A stretch of 64,000 bases of DNA from Maridesulfovibrio sp050916235 (GTDB taxonomy: Bacteria > Desulfobacterota > Desulfovibrionia > Desulfovibrionales > Desulfovibrionaceae): assembly GCF_050916235.1 (NCBI RefSeq), contig NZ_CP104854.1, positions 1,984,001 to 2,048,000 on the forward strand. The letters run 5' to 3'. The notes beneath the pieces are model-generated. The model had not been told where the DNA came from. It ran no database searches and saw only the letters and a list, made by a program, of their open reading frames with translations. Position numbers and translations under genes: made by a program. This document shows, one piece after another, positions 45,145 through 53,555 of the stretch (positions within the stretch are counted from its first letter, which is position 1; every line of letters begins with the position of its first letter).

Positions 45145-45153
45145 TGTGCATAA
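45145..45153 (-). promoter_or_regulatory. Single DnaA-box match between dnaA and dnaN
   Basis: TGTGCATAA is the reverse complement of TTATGCACA, a consensus DnaA box. It lies 79 bases before the dnaN start. One box alone is not an origin but could autoregulate. Confidence 0.5.
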
Positions 45154-45231
45154 AAAGTTTTTTTATTTCATATAGTTATCTAACTAAGAAACATAGGAAC
45201 CGGACTTAATAAAATAACAAGGAGAATATAT

Positions 45232-46395
45232 ATGTATTTAAAGGTGAACAGGGACGAAATCATTGAAGGGCTGCAGAAGTCTGCCAGCATCATTCCCGCC
45301 AAAACAGGAGCTGCCTACCTGCGCACCATCTGGCTGAAGAGTGAGTCTGGCAGCCTGCGCATAATGTCCACTGATTCCAATCTGGAATTCTGCGGAACAT
45401 ACCCGGCCGTGATTATGGAAGAGGGCCTTGCAGGAGTACAGGGTCGCGCCTTTTATGATCTTGTGCGCAAGCTTCCTTCCGGTGAGCTGACCATCAAGAG
45501 TGAAAGTGACGGTTCTTCCGTTCTGGTGGAGCAGGGCTCAAGAAAGTACAAGCTGCCGGTGAACGATCCCACCTGGTTCCAGAAGTTTTCCGATTTCCCT
45601 TCCGAGGGAGCAGTGTTCTGGTCCGGTGATTTTCTCCTTGAGCTCATTGAAAGAATCGCCTTCTGCATCAGTGACGAGGACAGCATGGAGGCGATTGCCT
45701 GCATGAACATCGTACCTGCTTCCGATGAAAGCGGCAGTTATGTTGAAGCCTGCGGTTTAAACGGACACCAGTTCGCACGCCTCAAGTTCATCAACGACGA
45801 CATTCACGCCATTCTTCCCGAGGAAGGTATTCTCATCCAGAAGAAGTACCTTGCAGAACTCAAGAAGTGGCTGACTGCAGATGAAATCGAAATGAGCCTC
45901 AGTGAAAAAAGGCTGTTCTTCAAGACTGCCGACGGAAAGGAAAACTTCAGCCTGCCGCTGAGTTACTACCAGTACCCCAACTACAAGAACTTTCTGTCCA
46001 AACTCAATGATGACGATGTTTCGCGTATGAAGGTCAACAAGTCCGAGCTTTCCAATGCTCTGGACCGTATCTCCATATTCAACACAGACTCCAACCGCTG
46101 TGCTTCTTTCCTTTTCAACCCCGGTGAACTGGTTCTGTTCTCCCAGGGGCAGGAAGTGGGTACCGCTACCGAGTCCATGGAAATCCAGTTTTCCGGTGAA
46201 ATGGAGCGCATAGCTTTCCCGACCAGAAACCTCATCGAGATCCTCGGACATTTCCAGTCCGGCAACATCAGCTTTACCCTGACCGGAACAGAAGCCCCCT
46301 GCGGCGTTACCGGTGACGACGACAACGAATATCTCGTAATCGTCATGCCCATGAAGGTTCAGGAAGAGACCTACTACAGCGAGGAAGACGTTTAA
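45232..46395 (+). CDS. dnaN: DNA polymerase III beta sliding clamp
   Basis: 387 residues, three clamp subdomains. N-terminal LKVNRDEIIEGLQKSASIIPAK and the C-terminal NEYLVIVMPMKV (the usual PMRL end, here followed by 11 extra residues) place it. It encircles DNA and holds the polymerase. AAGGAG lies nine bases before the ATG. Its stop overlaps the gyrB start by one base. Confidence 0.95.
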   Translation: MYLKVNRDEIIEGLQKSASIIPAKTGAAYLRTIWLKSESGSLRIMSTDSNLEFCGTYPAVIMEEGLAGVQGRAFYDLVRKLPSGELTIKSESDGSSVLVEQGSRKYKLPVNDPTWFQKFSDFPSEGAVFWSGDFLLELIERIAFCISDEDSMEAIACMNIVPASDESGSYVEACGLNGHQFARLKFINDDIHAILPEEGILIQKKYLAELKKWLTADEIEMSLSEKRLFFKTADGKENFSLPLSYYQYPNYKNFLSKLNDDDVSRMKVNKSELSNALDRISIFNTDSNRCASFLFNPGELVLFSQGQEVGTATESMEIQFSGEMERIAFPTRNLIEILGHFQSGNISFTLTGTEAPCGVTGDDDNEYLVIVMPMKVQEETYYSEEDV

Positions 46396-48785
46396 TGGCC
46401 CAGAATCAAGAATATACCGCGGATTCAATTACTGTCCTTGAGGGTCTGGCCGCGGTCAGAAAAAGACCCGCCATGTACATCGGCTCCACCGATATCAGGG
46501 GGCTTCACCACCTTGTCTACGAGGTTGTGGATAACTCCATCGACGAAGCCATGGGCGGGTACTGCTCCAAGATCAAGATTACACTGCACATGGACAACTC
46601 CATTACCGTGTCCGACAACGGCCGCGGTATTCCGGTAGACATCCACCCCAAGGAAAAGAAACCGGCCCTTGAAATCGTCATGACCGTGCTCCATGCCGGA
46701 GGTAAGTTCGACAACGACGCCTATAAGGTTTCCGGCGGTCTGCACGGTGTTGGCGTTTCATGCGTAAACGCCCTCTCTGAGCATCTTGAGGCCACTGTCC
46801 GCAGGCAGGGTAAGATTTATCGTCAAACTTACGAGAGAGGGGTGCCTCAGGGCCCTGTGGAGTGTATTGGTGATGCAGTTACCACAGGTACAACCATCCG
46901 TTTCCGTCCTGACGAGGAGATTTTCGAGACCAACCAGTTCGAATTCGACATCCTCAAGAAGCGTTTTCGTGAACTTGCCTACCTGAACAAGGGACTTGAG
47001 CTGGAATTCATTGACGAGCGTACCAACGAGAAAGTCAATTTTGTTGCCCATGGCGGCATTGTTTCGTTTGTCGAAGACCTGAGCAAGGGCCAGACCACGG
47101 TCAGCGAGATCATCTATGCCGAGTCCGAGACCGACAACGTCATTACCGAACTGGCTGTGCAGTACAACACCGGTTACAAGGAAAACACCCATACCTTTGC
47201 CAACAACATCCGTACTGTCGAGGGTGGAACACACCTGGCCGGTTTCAAGGGTGCCCTTACCCGTGCCATCAACACCTACATCCAGAACTCGGATCTTCCC
47301 AAGAAGCTCAAGCAGAAGCTTACCGGTGATGATGTGCGTGAAGGTCTTACCGCGGTCATCAGCGTCAAGCTGCCTGATCCGCAGTTCGAGGGACAGACCA
47401 AGACCAAGCTCGGGAACTCCGAAATGGTCGGCATTGTTTCCGGTATGGTTTACGACAAGCTTTCATCATATTTTCAGGAGAACCCCAAGGACGCAAAAGC
47501 CATTGTGGAAAAGGTTGTCGATGCCGCAAGGGCAAGGGACGCTGCCCGCAGGGCGCGCGATCTCGTCCGCCGCAAGGGTGCGCTTTCCGACCATTCACTG
47601 CCCGGCAAGCTTGCAGACTGCCAGTCCAAGGACCCGGCTGAAAGCGAACTGTTCATTGTTGAGGGTGACTCTGCGGGCGGTTCCGCAAAACAGGGCCGTA
47701 ACCCCAAGCATCAGGCCATTCTGCCCCTGCGCGGTAAGATTCTCAACGTCGAGAAGACCCGCTTTGACAAGATGCTGGCCAATAAGGAAATCCGTGCGCT
47801 GATTACCGCCATGGGTATAGGCATCGGTCAGGAGGAAGGCGAGAAAGATTTCGACAAGCTGCGCTACCACAAGGTCGTCATCATGACTGACGCAGACGTC
47901 GATGGTTCTCACATCCGTACCCTGCTGCTGACCTTCTTCTTCAGGCAGTACGAGGAACTGATCCAGCGCGGTCACCTGTACATCGCCCAGCCGCCTCTTT
48001 ACCGCATCGCCAAGGGCAAGTACGAAAAGTTCATCAAGGACGATTCCGAGCTTTATTCTCTGCTGATCGAGAAGGTTTCCGGGGATATTACCATCAAGGG
48101 AGCAGGTGGCAACGAGTACCACCAGCAGTATCTGATCGAGCTGCTCGACGATATCCGCTTCATCAAGGGCAAGATCGGCGAAGCAGTCAACATGGGTATT
48201 TCCGATGTCCTGTTCGCTTCACTGGTTGGCCTTGATCAGAAGATGACTCCCGAGCATTTTGCCGACACTGATCCGCAGTTTTTCGTTGAAGCCATGCAGA
48301 ACAAAGGCTTCAAGGTCATTATTGAACGTGAGGACGATGAAGGCGAAGAGCGCGTATACGTTATATTTGAGAACGAGAACGGGCACCGCACCAGACTCGG
48401 TGTTGAGTTCTTCAACTCCAAGCTGTTCAGGTACACCTTCGACCGTAACCGCAAGATCGTGGACCAGTGCTCCGGCACCGAATTCACCATCGTACGCGGC
48501 GAGCAGTCCACCACCGTCAGCGGAATATTCCATCTGCTGGAAGGCGTAATGGAAGAGGCCTACAAGGGCATCAACCTGCAGCGCTATAAGGGTCTCGGTG
48601 AAATGAACCCCGAACAGCTCTGGGAAACGACCATGGATCCGGAAAAGAGGACTATGCTGCAGGTGACCATTGAAGACGCCACCGCAGCAAACGACATTTT
48701 CGAAGATCTCATGGGTGATAATGTTGAACCGCGTCGCGAGTTCATTGAAAAGAACGCCCTGGCTGTTCAGGAACTTGATATTTAA
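46395..48785 (+). CDS. gyrB: DNA gyrase subunit B
   Basis: 796 residues. GHKL ATPase motifs YEVVDNSIDEAMGGY and DNGRGIPVD, and the QTKTKLGNSE loop; TOPRIM motif FIVEGDSAGGSAKQGR and MTDADVDGSHI; C-terminal QRYKGLGEMNPEQLWETTMDP. It hydrolyses ATP to introduce negative supercoils with GyrA. Starts directly on the dnaN stop codon. Confidence 0.97.
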   Translation: MAQNQEYTADSITVLEGLAAVRKRPAMYIGSTDIRGLHHLVYEVVDNSIDEAMGGYCSKIKITLHMDNSITVSDNGRGIPVDIHPKEKKPALEIVMTVLHAGGKFDNDAYKVSGGLHGVGVSCVNALSEHLEATVRRQGKIYRQTYERGVPQGPVECIGDAVTTGTTIRFRPDEEIFETNQFEFDILKKRFRELAYLNKGLELEFIDERTNEKVNFVAHGGIVSFVEDLSKGQTTVSEIIYAESETDNVITELAVQYNTGYKENTHTFANNIRTVEGGTHLAGFKGALTRAINTYIQNSDLPKKLKQKLTGDDVREGLTAVISVKLPDPQFEGQTKTKLGNSEMVGIVSGMVYDKLSSYFQENPKDAKAIVEKVVDAARARDAARRARDLVRRKGALSDHSLPGKLADCQSKDPAESELFIVEGDSAGGSAKQGRNPKHQAILPLRGKILNVEKTRFDKMLANKEIRALITAMGIGIGQEEGEKDFDKLRYHKVVIMTDADVDGSHIRTLLLTFFFRQYEELIQRGHLYIAQPPLYRIAKGKYEKFIKDDSELYSLLIEKVSGDITIKGAGGNEYHQQYLIELLDDIRFIKGKIGEAVNMGISDVLFASLVGLDQKMTPEHFADTDPQFFVEAMQNKGFKVIIEREDDEGEERVYVIFENENGHRTRLGVEFFNSKLFRYTFDRNRKIVDQCSGTEFTIVRGEQSTTVSGIFHLLEGVMEEAYKGINLQRYKGLGEMNPEQLWETTMDPEKRTMLQVTIEDATAANDIFEDLMGDNVEPRREFIEKNALAVQELDI

Positions 48786-48800
48786 TGGGGCCTCCGGCGG

Positions 48801-48880
48801 CCGGGGAAGGGAAACTTTTACAAAAGTTTCCCTTCCCCGGACCCCATCCCTTCAAAATCTTTTAACGGGCTTCGCTCTGT
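48801..48880 (+). repeat. Long perfect hairpin repeat after gyrB
   Basis: A 19-bp perfect stem (48801-48819 with 48822-48840; core GGGGAAGGGAAAC) with a two-base loop, preceded by GCCTCCGGCGGCC and followed by a CCCATCCCTTCAAAATCTTTT segment. This is the second of the dispersed repeat types; a related, degraded copy lies at 56499-56548. Confidence 0.8.
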
Positions 48881-48971
48881 GTATCATTGAATTTATGATC
48901 ATCGCGTAAGTGCAGTTTTTTTGCTGGTTTTTCGAGGGATGTTTAAAAAAGCCCGTAACCAGTAAAAACTA

Positions 48972-49058
48972 TTAAAAGGTTTTGGGATTCTTAAACCCTT
49001 TTGCAAAAGGGTTTAAGGCCCCCGGCAGGGTCGCCGAAGGCAAAGCCTCCGAAGGCAT
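48972..49058 (+). repeat. Dispersed hairpin repeat, copy 3
   Basis: TTAAAAGG, then GGGATTCTTAAACCCTTTTGC and AAAAGGGTTTAAGG, matching copies at 11671 and 42197, followed by a GC-rich tail with a GCCGAAGGCAAAGCCTCCGAAGGC imperfect duplication. It fills most of the gyrB-gyrA gap. Confidence 0.8.
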
Positions 49059-49077
49059 ATAAAACGGAGAAAAAATA

Positions 49078-51531
49078 GTGTCTCAGATTACTATTGAAGA
49101 AGAACTTAAGAAATCATACTTGGAGTATTCTCTGAGTGTTATCATAGGCCGAGCCATTCCTGATGTAAGGGATGGCCTGAAGCCTGTACACAGGCGTATT
49201 CTGTACGCCATGCACGAGCTGGGCAACAGCTACAACCGTGCGTACAAGAAATCAGCCCGTGTTGTCGGTGACGTAATCGGTAAATATCACCCTCACGGTG
49301 ACTCTGCTGTTTACGATGCCTTGGTACGTATGGCGCAGGAATTTTCCATGCGCGATCCGCTCGTTGACGGTCAGGGTAACTTCGGTTCCATTGACGGCGA
49401 CGCCGCAGCGGCCATGCGTTACACCGAAGCAAGAATGTCCAAGCTGAGTTCCGAGTTTCTGGCCGACCTTGAAAAGAAGACCGTCGACTTCAGGGACAAC
49501 TACGACAACTCTCTGCAGGAACCGTCTGTTCTGCCCACCAAGGTTCCGAACCTGCTGCTGAACGGTACTTCCGGTATTGCGGTCGGTATGGCCACCAACA
49601 TTCCGCCTCACAACCTCGGCGAACTCATCGATGGTACAGCCCACCTGCTGGATAACCCCGATTGCGAGATTGCGGACCTGACGGACTTCATTAAGGGACC
49701 TGACTTCCCCACCGGGGCACTCTGCTTCGGCGGACAGGGACTGAGGGAGGCATACGAAACAGGCCGTGGCTCCATCAAGATCCGCGGTGTGCTGCATGTG
49801 GAGGAGTCCAAGACCGGGCGCCAGTCCATCGTCATCACCGAAATTCCGTACGCCCTGAACAAGTCCAACCTTGTTGAAAAGATTGCCCAGCTTGTAGGCG
49901 AAGGAAAGATTGAGGGTGTCTCCGATCTGCGCGACGAATCCGACCGTAAGGGTATCCGCATCGTCATCGACCTCAAGAAAGGGGCCATTGCGGACATCAT
50001 CATTAACTCCCTGTACAAGTTCACCCAGCTTGAGAGCAGCTTCGGCATCAACATGATGGCCGTTTCCGGCAACCGTCCCATGCTGATGAACCTGAAGCAG
50101 GTTTTGAGTGCATTCCTTGAGCATCGCCGTGAGGTCATTATCAGGCGTACCCGTTTCGATCTTGATAAGTGTGAAAAGCGGGCTCATATTCTCGAAGGTC
50201 TGCGCATCGCGCTGGACAACATCGACGAAGTGGTCAGGATCATCCGCGCTTCAAGAAGCGGTGATGATGCCAGAATCGCGCTGATGGAACGATTCGAACT
50301 CTCAAAGGTTCAGGCTCAGGCCATTCTCGATATGAGACTGCAGCGGCTGACCAACCTTGAGCACGAAAAACTGCTTGAAGAGTACGCAGAGATTCTGAAG
50401 AAGATCGAATACTTCAATTCAATTCTGGCTAATGAGGAAGTGCTGAAAGGCGTCATCCGTGACGAACTGGCCGAAATCAAGGAGAACTATTCCACCCCGC
50501 GCAAAACCGTGCTTATGGACCAGAACCCCGATGATATCGATATCGAGGACCTGATTCCTGATGAAGATGCGGTAATCACCCTGTCCAGACGCGGCTATAT
50601 CAAGCGTACCCCGCTTTCAAACTATCAGAAGCAGAAGCGCGGTGGTAAGGGTATTGCGGGTGTTCAGACCAAGGACGGAGACTTTATCCGGACCTTCCTG
50701 ACCACCACGAACCACCAGTTCCTGCTGCTGTTCACCTCCAAGGGCAAGATGTTCAAGATCAAGGTGCATCAGGTTCCGGAGGCAAGCCGCATAGCCCGCG
50801 GCGCGCATATCGCCAACCTGCTGCCGCTTGAAAAGGACGAGACAATCGCCACGGCAATGACTATGCGCGAGTTCGAAGAGGAACGCTTCTTCCTGTTCGT
50901 AACCAAGAACGGCATGATCAAACGGTCCAGCATCGCCCTTTACCGCAACTGCCGCCAGTCCGGCATACGTGCGGTCGCCATGAGGGATGACGACCAGCTG
51001 ATTACCGTTCAGGAAGTTCAGGCCGATTCAGAAGCGGTTCTGGTCACCAAGGACGGAACATCAATCCGCTTCAGCTGCCATGATGCAAGACCCATGGGTC
51101 GTGTTGCCAGCGGCGTAAAGGGCATTGCCCTGCGTCCCGGTGACGAGGTTGTATCCGGTGTTGTCACCGGCGATCCTGAAAGGGTTCAGCTCTTCACCGT
51201 TTCCCAGGGCGGTTACGGTAAGCGTACCGAAATTGACCAGCACCGTCTGCAGACCAGAGGTGGAAAGGGTATCATCAGCATGCGCGTTACCGCCAAGACC
51301 GGAAAGGTTCTTGGAGCGATCATGGTTTCCCCTGAGGATGAAGTGGTACTTCTCACCTCCGGTAACAAGATCATTCGCATGGGCGTCAAGGACGTTTCCC
51401 TTGTGGGTCGCGCAACACAGGGCGTAAGGCTTGTGCGTATGGACGACGGTGATTTCGCCGTAGGCTTTGACCTTGTCCAGGATGCCGGAGACGAAGGCGG
51501 TTCGGAATTCGAAGGCGAAGAAATCGAATAA
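49078..51531 (+). CDS. gyrA: DNA gyrase subunit A
   Basis: 817 residues. Catalytic tyrosine in MRYTEARM; the quinolone-resistance region reads HPHGDSAVYDALVRM with the drug-sensitive Ser and Asp; the GyrA box KQKRGGKG precedes the six-bladed C-terminal pinwheel; the extreme end is acidic (EGGSEFEGEEIE). It cuts and rejoins DNA with GyrB. GTG start with ACGGAG ahead. The stop overlaps the next start by one base. Confidence 0.97.
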   Translation: MSQITIEEELKKSYLEYSLSVIIGRAIPDVRDGLKPVHRRILYAMHELGNSYNRAYKKSARVVGDVIGKYHPHGDSAVYDALVRMAQEFSMRDPLVDGQGNFGSIDGDAAAAMRYTEARMSKLSSEFLADLEKKTVDFRDNYDNSLQEPSVLPTKVPNLLLNGTSGIAVGMATNIPPHNLGELIDGTAHLLDNPDCEIADLTDFIKGPDFPTGALCFGGQGLREAYETGRGSIKIRGVLHVEESKTGRQSIVITEIPYALNKSNLVEKIAQLVGEGKIEGVSDLRDESDRKGIRIVIDLKKGAIADIIINSLYKFTQLESSFGINMMAVSGNRPMLMNLKQVLSAFLEHRREVIIRRTRFDLDKCEKRAHILEGLRIALDNIDEVVRIIRASRSGDDARIALMERFELSKVQAQAILDMRLQRLTNLEHEKLLEEYAEILKKIEYFNSILANEEVLKGVIRDELAEIKENYSTPRKTVLMDQNPDDIDIEDLIPDEDAVITLSRRGYIKRTPLSNYQKQKRGGKGIAGVQTKDGDFIRTFLTTTNHQFLLLFTSKGKMFKIKVHQVPEASRIARGAHIANLLPLEKDETIATAMTMREFEEERFFLFVTKNGMIKRSSIALYRNCRQSGIRAVAMRDDDQLITVQEVQADSEAVLVTKDGTSIRFSCHDARPMGRVASGVKGIALRPGDEVVSGVVTGDPERVQLFTVSQGGYGKRTEIDQHRLQTRGGKGIISMRVTAKTGKVLGAIMVSPEDEVVLLTSGNKIIRMGVKDVSLVGRATQGVRLVRMDDGDFAVGFDLVQDAGDEGGSEFEGEEIE

Positions 51532-52319
51532 TGAAAAGATGTTTAGTAATAATTCTCACATCCCTGCTCCTGCTGGTGCAGGGGTGTGAGAAACCCGCTG
51601 AAGGGATTCCCGAGGTCATAGAAAAGGCCCGTACGAATTTTATCAACGGATATTACGGTGATTCCGAGAAGGGATTTGAACGATACCTGCAGGATAACCC
51701 GCAGGGAAAATACCGTTTTGAGGCCTGGAATTATCTGGTCAAGATTGCGTCCGAGGTTCGTCATGACAGTGAAAGGGGAGCCTCCATACTTGAGGCTATG
51801 TATCTGGAGTTCGGGCATCGCAAGGATCTGGCTTCCGGTCTGAAACGACAGCTTGCCGAGATGTATATCCGCAGCAATGAGTACAAGACTGCGGTGGAAG
51901 CTCTTGAAAAGAGTCTTGAATTTCCAGATCAGCCGCAGGAACAGCTGGATTCGACACGCTTCGTGCTGGCCGAAACATTCCGCAAGCTGCGCAATTATGA
52001 TCTGGCTATTTATACATACGGAGACATAGCGTCCAGCACGGCTGATCCAAAAACAAAGGCCCGTGCCCTGTATGAAATGTCCCATACCCTGACCCTTATA
52101 CAGGCTTATGAACGCGCTGAATCAGAGCTTGAAAAGCTTATAAGTATGGAAGGTGTGCCTGAAGATATACACGCCGAAGCCGCCTTCATGCTTGCTGATA
52201 TATATGAAAACCGTCACGAATATCAGCGTGCCGCAGAACTGCTTGAAACGGTTGTGGATACCTATCCGAATCCTTACGCAGTAAGGTTCAAGTTGGATTA
52301 TCTGAAAGAGAAGTATTAG
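51531..52319 (+). CDS. TPR-repeat lipoprotein
   Basis: 262 residues. Lipobox LLLLVQGC gives a lipid anchor, followed by several tetratricopeptide-like repeats (INGYYGDSEKGFERYLQDNPQGKYRFEAWNYL, YIRSNEYKTAVEALEKSLEF, FRKLRNYDLAIYTYGDIA, YENRHEYQRAAELLETVVDTYP). It resembles BamD/YbgF-type periplasmic scaffolds, but no direct assignment is possible. It starts on the gyrA stop and is probably co-transcribed. Confidence 0.82.
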   Translation: MKRCLVIILTSLLLLVQGCEKPAEGIPEVIEKARTNFINGYYGDSEKGFERYLQDNPQGKYRFEAWNYLVKIASEVRHDSERGASILEAMYLEFGHRKDLASGLKRQLAEMYIRSNEYKTAVEALEKSLEFPDQPQEQLDSTRFVLAETFRKLRNYDLAIYTYGDIASSTADPKTKARALYEMSHTLTLIQAYERAESELEKLISMEGVPEDIHAEAAFMLADIYENRHEYQRAAELLETVVDTYPNPYAVRFKLDYLKEKY

Positions 52320-52322
52320 GGA

Positions 52323-53441
52323 TTATTCCTCGAAATCATAGACAGTATAAGAACTCATAAGCTCCAGCATGATGTAGCCGCTGACCTTGTTCCTGATGCA
52401 TGTGACCGCATCAAGGACCATTTTCAGTTTGATAACGGTTTCATCAAGCTGGGCTTTTTTTCGTTCATTGATAATGCGTCTGGAGTAATTCAAATCCATT
52501 CCTGAAAGGACAACCGCAAGTCCACGGCGGAAAAAGTGGTCTTCAGTCCTGCCTGTGAACTTGAGCATTTCCTCTGCCCCCTGCTCATCATATATGTGCT
52601 TGAGTTTATACAGACTCATGGCAACATCCTCTAACGGCAGGGTTTCTTTCAGTGACGGGATAAGCAGCAGCGGGCCGAGTCTGGTCATGGTATCTTTTAT
52701 ATCAGCGTTTTTAGGGAAATGGATGGCGAGGTCTTCTGCCAGCTGCCTGATACTGCGTTTGGTGGCAACGGCCAGCAGAAATGACTCTATCATATCAAGT
52801 CTGGCACTGTATTGGCTGGAGAATGAGGCTATCAGCTCATTTCCGGACTGTAGCAATTTGTTATCACTTATATCGTCAATGGATTGTGCAAATATTTCCA
52901 GGCTGTAGTCATCTGAAAGCCTTTCCATAATGATATTTTCCACCTGCGCCTTTTTTCCGAAAACAGATCTCATCTTCTTTGCCGCAAGATCCCACCATGA
53001 AATAAGGTCGTGAAGGTCCATGTGGTGCAGATTGAAGTTAGGCAGCGAGTCCGAACAGGCCTGCAGGTCAGTATCAAGGCTCAGGAAAGAGTCCTCTATG
53101 CCGGTCTCCGGTATCCTGATTGTCCCGTTGTCCTTGAGCTCCTGCACTCGGTCCATAAGGTGTTCACAGGTATTTTCGAAACTCTCGTAATTTAGTTCAA
53201 GAGCGCCGGATTCAAATTTATCGATCATGGCCGCAATTTTTTCCGAGCGGACCATGTTCAGATTGGCAAACAGTTTTTCACGTGCAGGTTCAGAGAGGAG
53301 AATGGCAATCTTTGCGGTATCGGCATTGCTGAATTCGCGGCTGAATATTTCCTGCAGGCAGTAGTCCGGCAGAATTCCAAGCGACTCAAGTTTGTAACGG
53401 TCATTCAGTAGAGAAATATTGTCCACTTTGGTCTCCAGCAT
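52323..53441 (-). CDS. Uncharacterised helical protein (weak FliG-like repeats)
   Basis: About 372 residues, cytoplasmic and almost all helical. I do not recognise a family. The region SREFSNADTAKIAILLSEPAREKLFANLNMVRSEKIAAMIDKF faintly resembles FliG middle-domain repeats, but no flagellar gene is near. Start uncertain: ATG at 53441 lacks a clear Shine-Dalgarno and TTG at 53474 is the alternative. It follows the helicase-exonuclease gene on the same strand (114 bases), perhaps in one operon. Converges on the TPR lipoprotein gene with three bases between. Confidence 0.6.
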   Translation of the reverse strand: MLETKVDNISLLNDRYKLESLGILPDYCLQEIFSREFSNADTAKIAILLSEPAREKLFANLNMVRSEKIAAMIDKFESGALELNYESFENTCEHLMDRVQELKDNGTIRIPETGIEDSFLSLDTDLQACSDSLPNFNLHHMDLHDLISWWDLAAKKMRSVFGKKAQVENIIMERLSDDYSLEIFAQSIDDISDNKLLQSGNELIASFSSQYSARLDMIESFLLAVATKRSIRQLAEDLAIHFPKNADIKDTMTRLGPLLLIPSLKETLPLEDVAMSLYKLKHIYDEQGAEEMLKFTGRTEDHFFRRGLAVVLSGMDLNYSRRIINERKKAQLDETVIKLKMVLDAVTCIRNKVSGYIMLELMSSYTVYDFEE

Positions 53442-53555
53442 TTTTGCCCGGGTTGTTGAAATTCCATAAAGCAACTGACAGATAGGAGCGAGTCTTGCGG
53501 ATACAAATAAGCCCTGGTCTTTATTTACTCCGGTGATCCACAGCAGATCCTTTGT

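Noticed and set aside
49252..50187. Long antisense open frame within gyrA
   Set aside because: It mirrors codon constraint of gyrA and has no ribosome-binding site or recognisable protein features.
52323..53441. Flagellar FliG homologue
   Set aside because: Similarity is limited to generic helical repeats and no flagellar gene is nearby.
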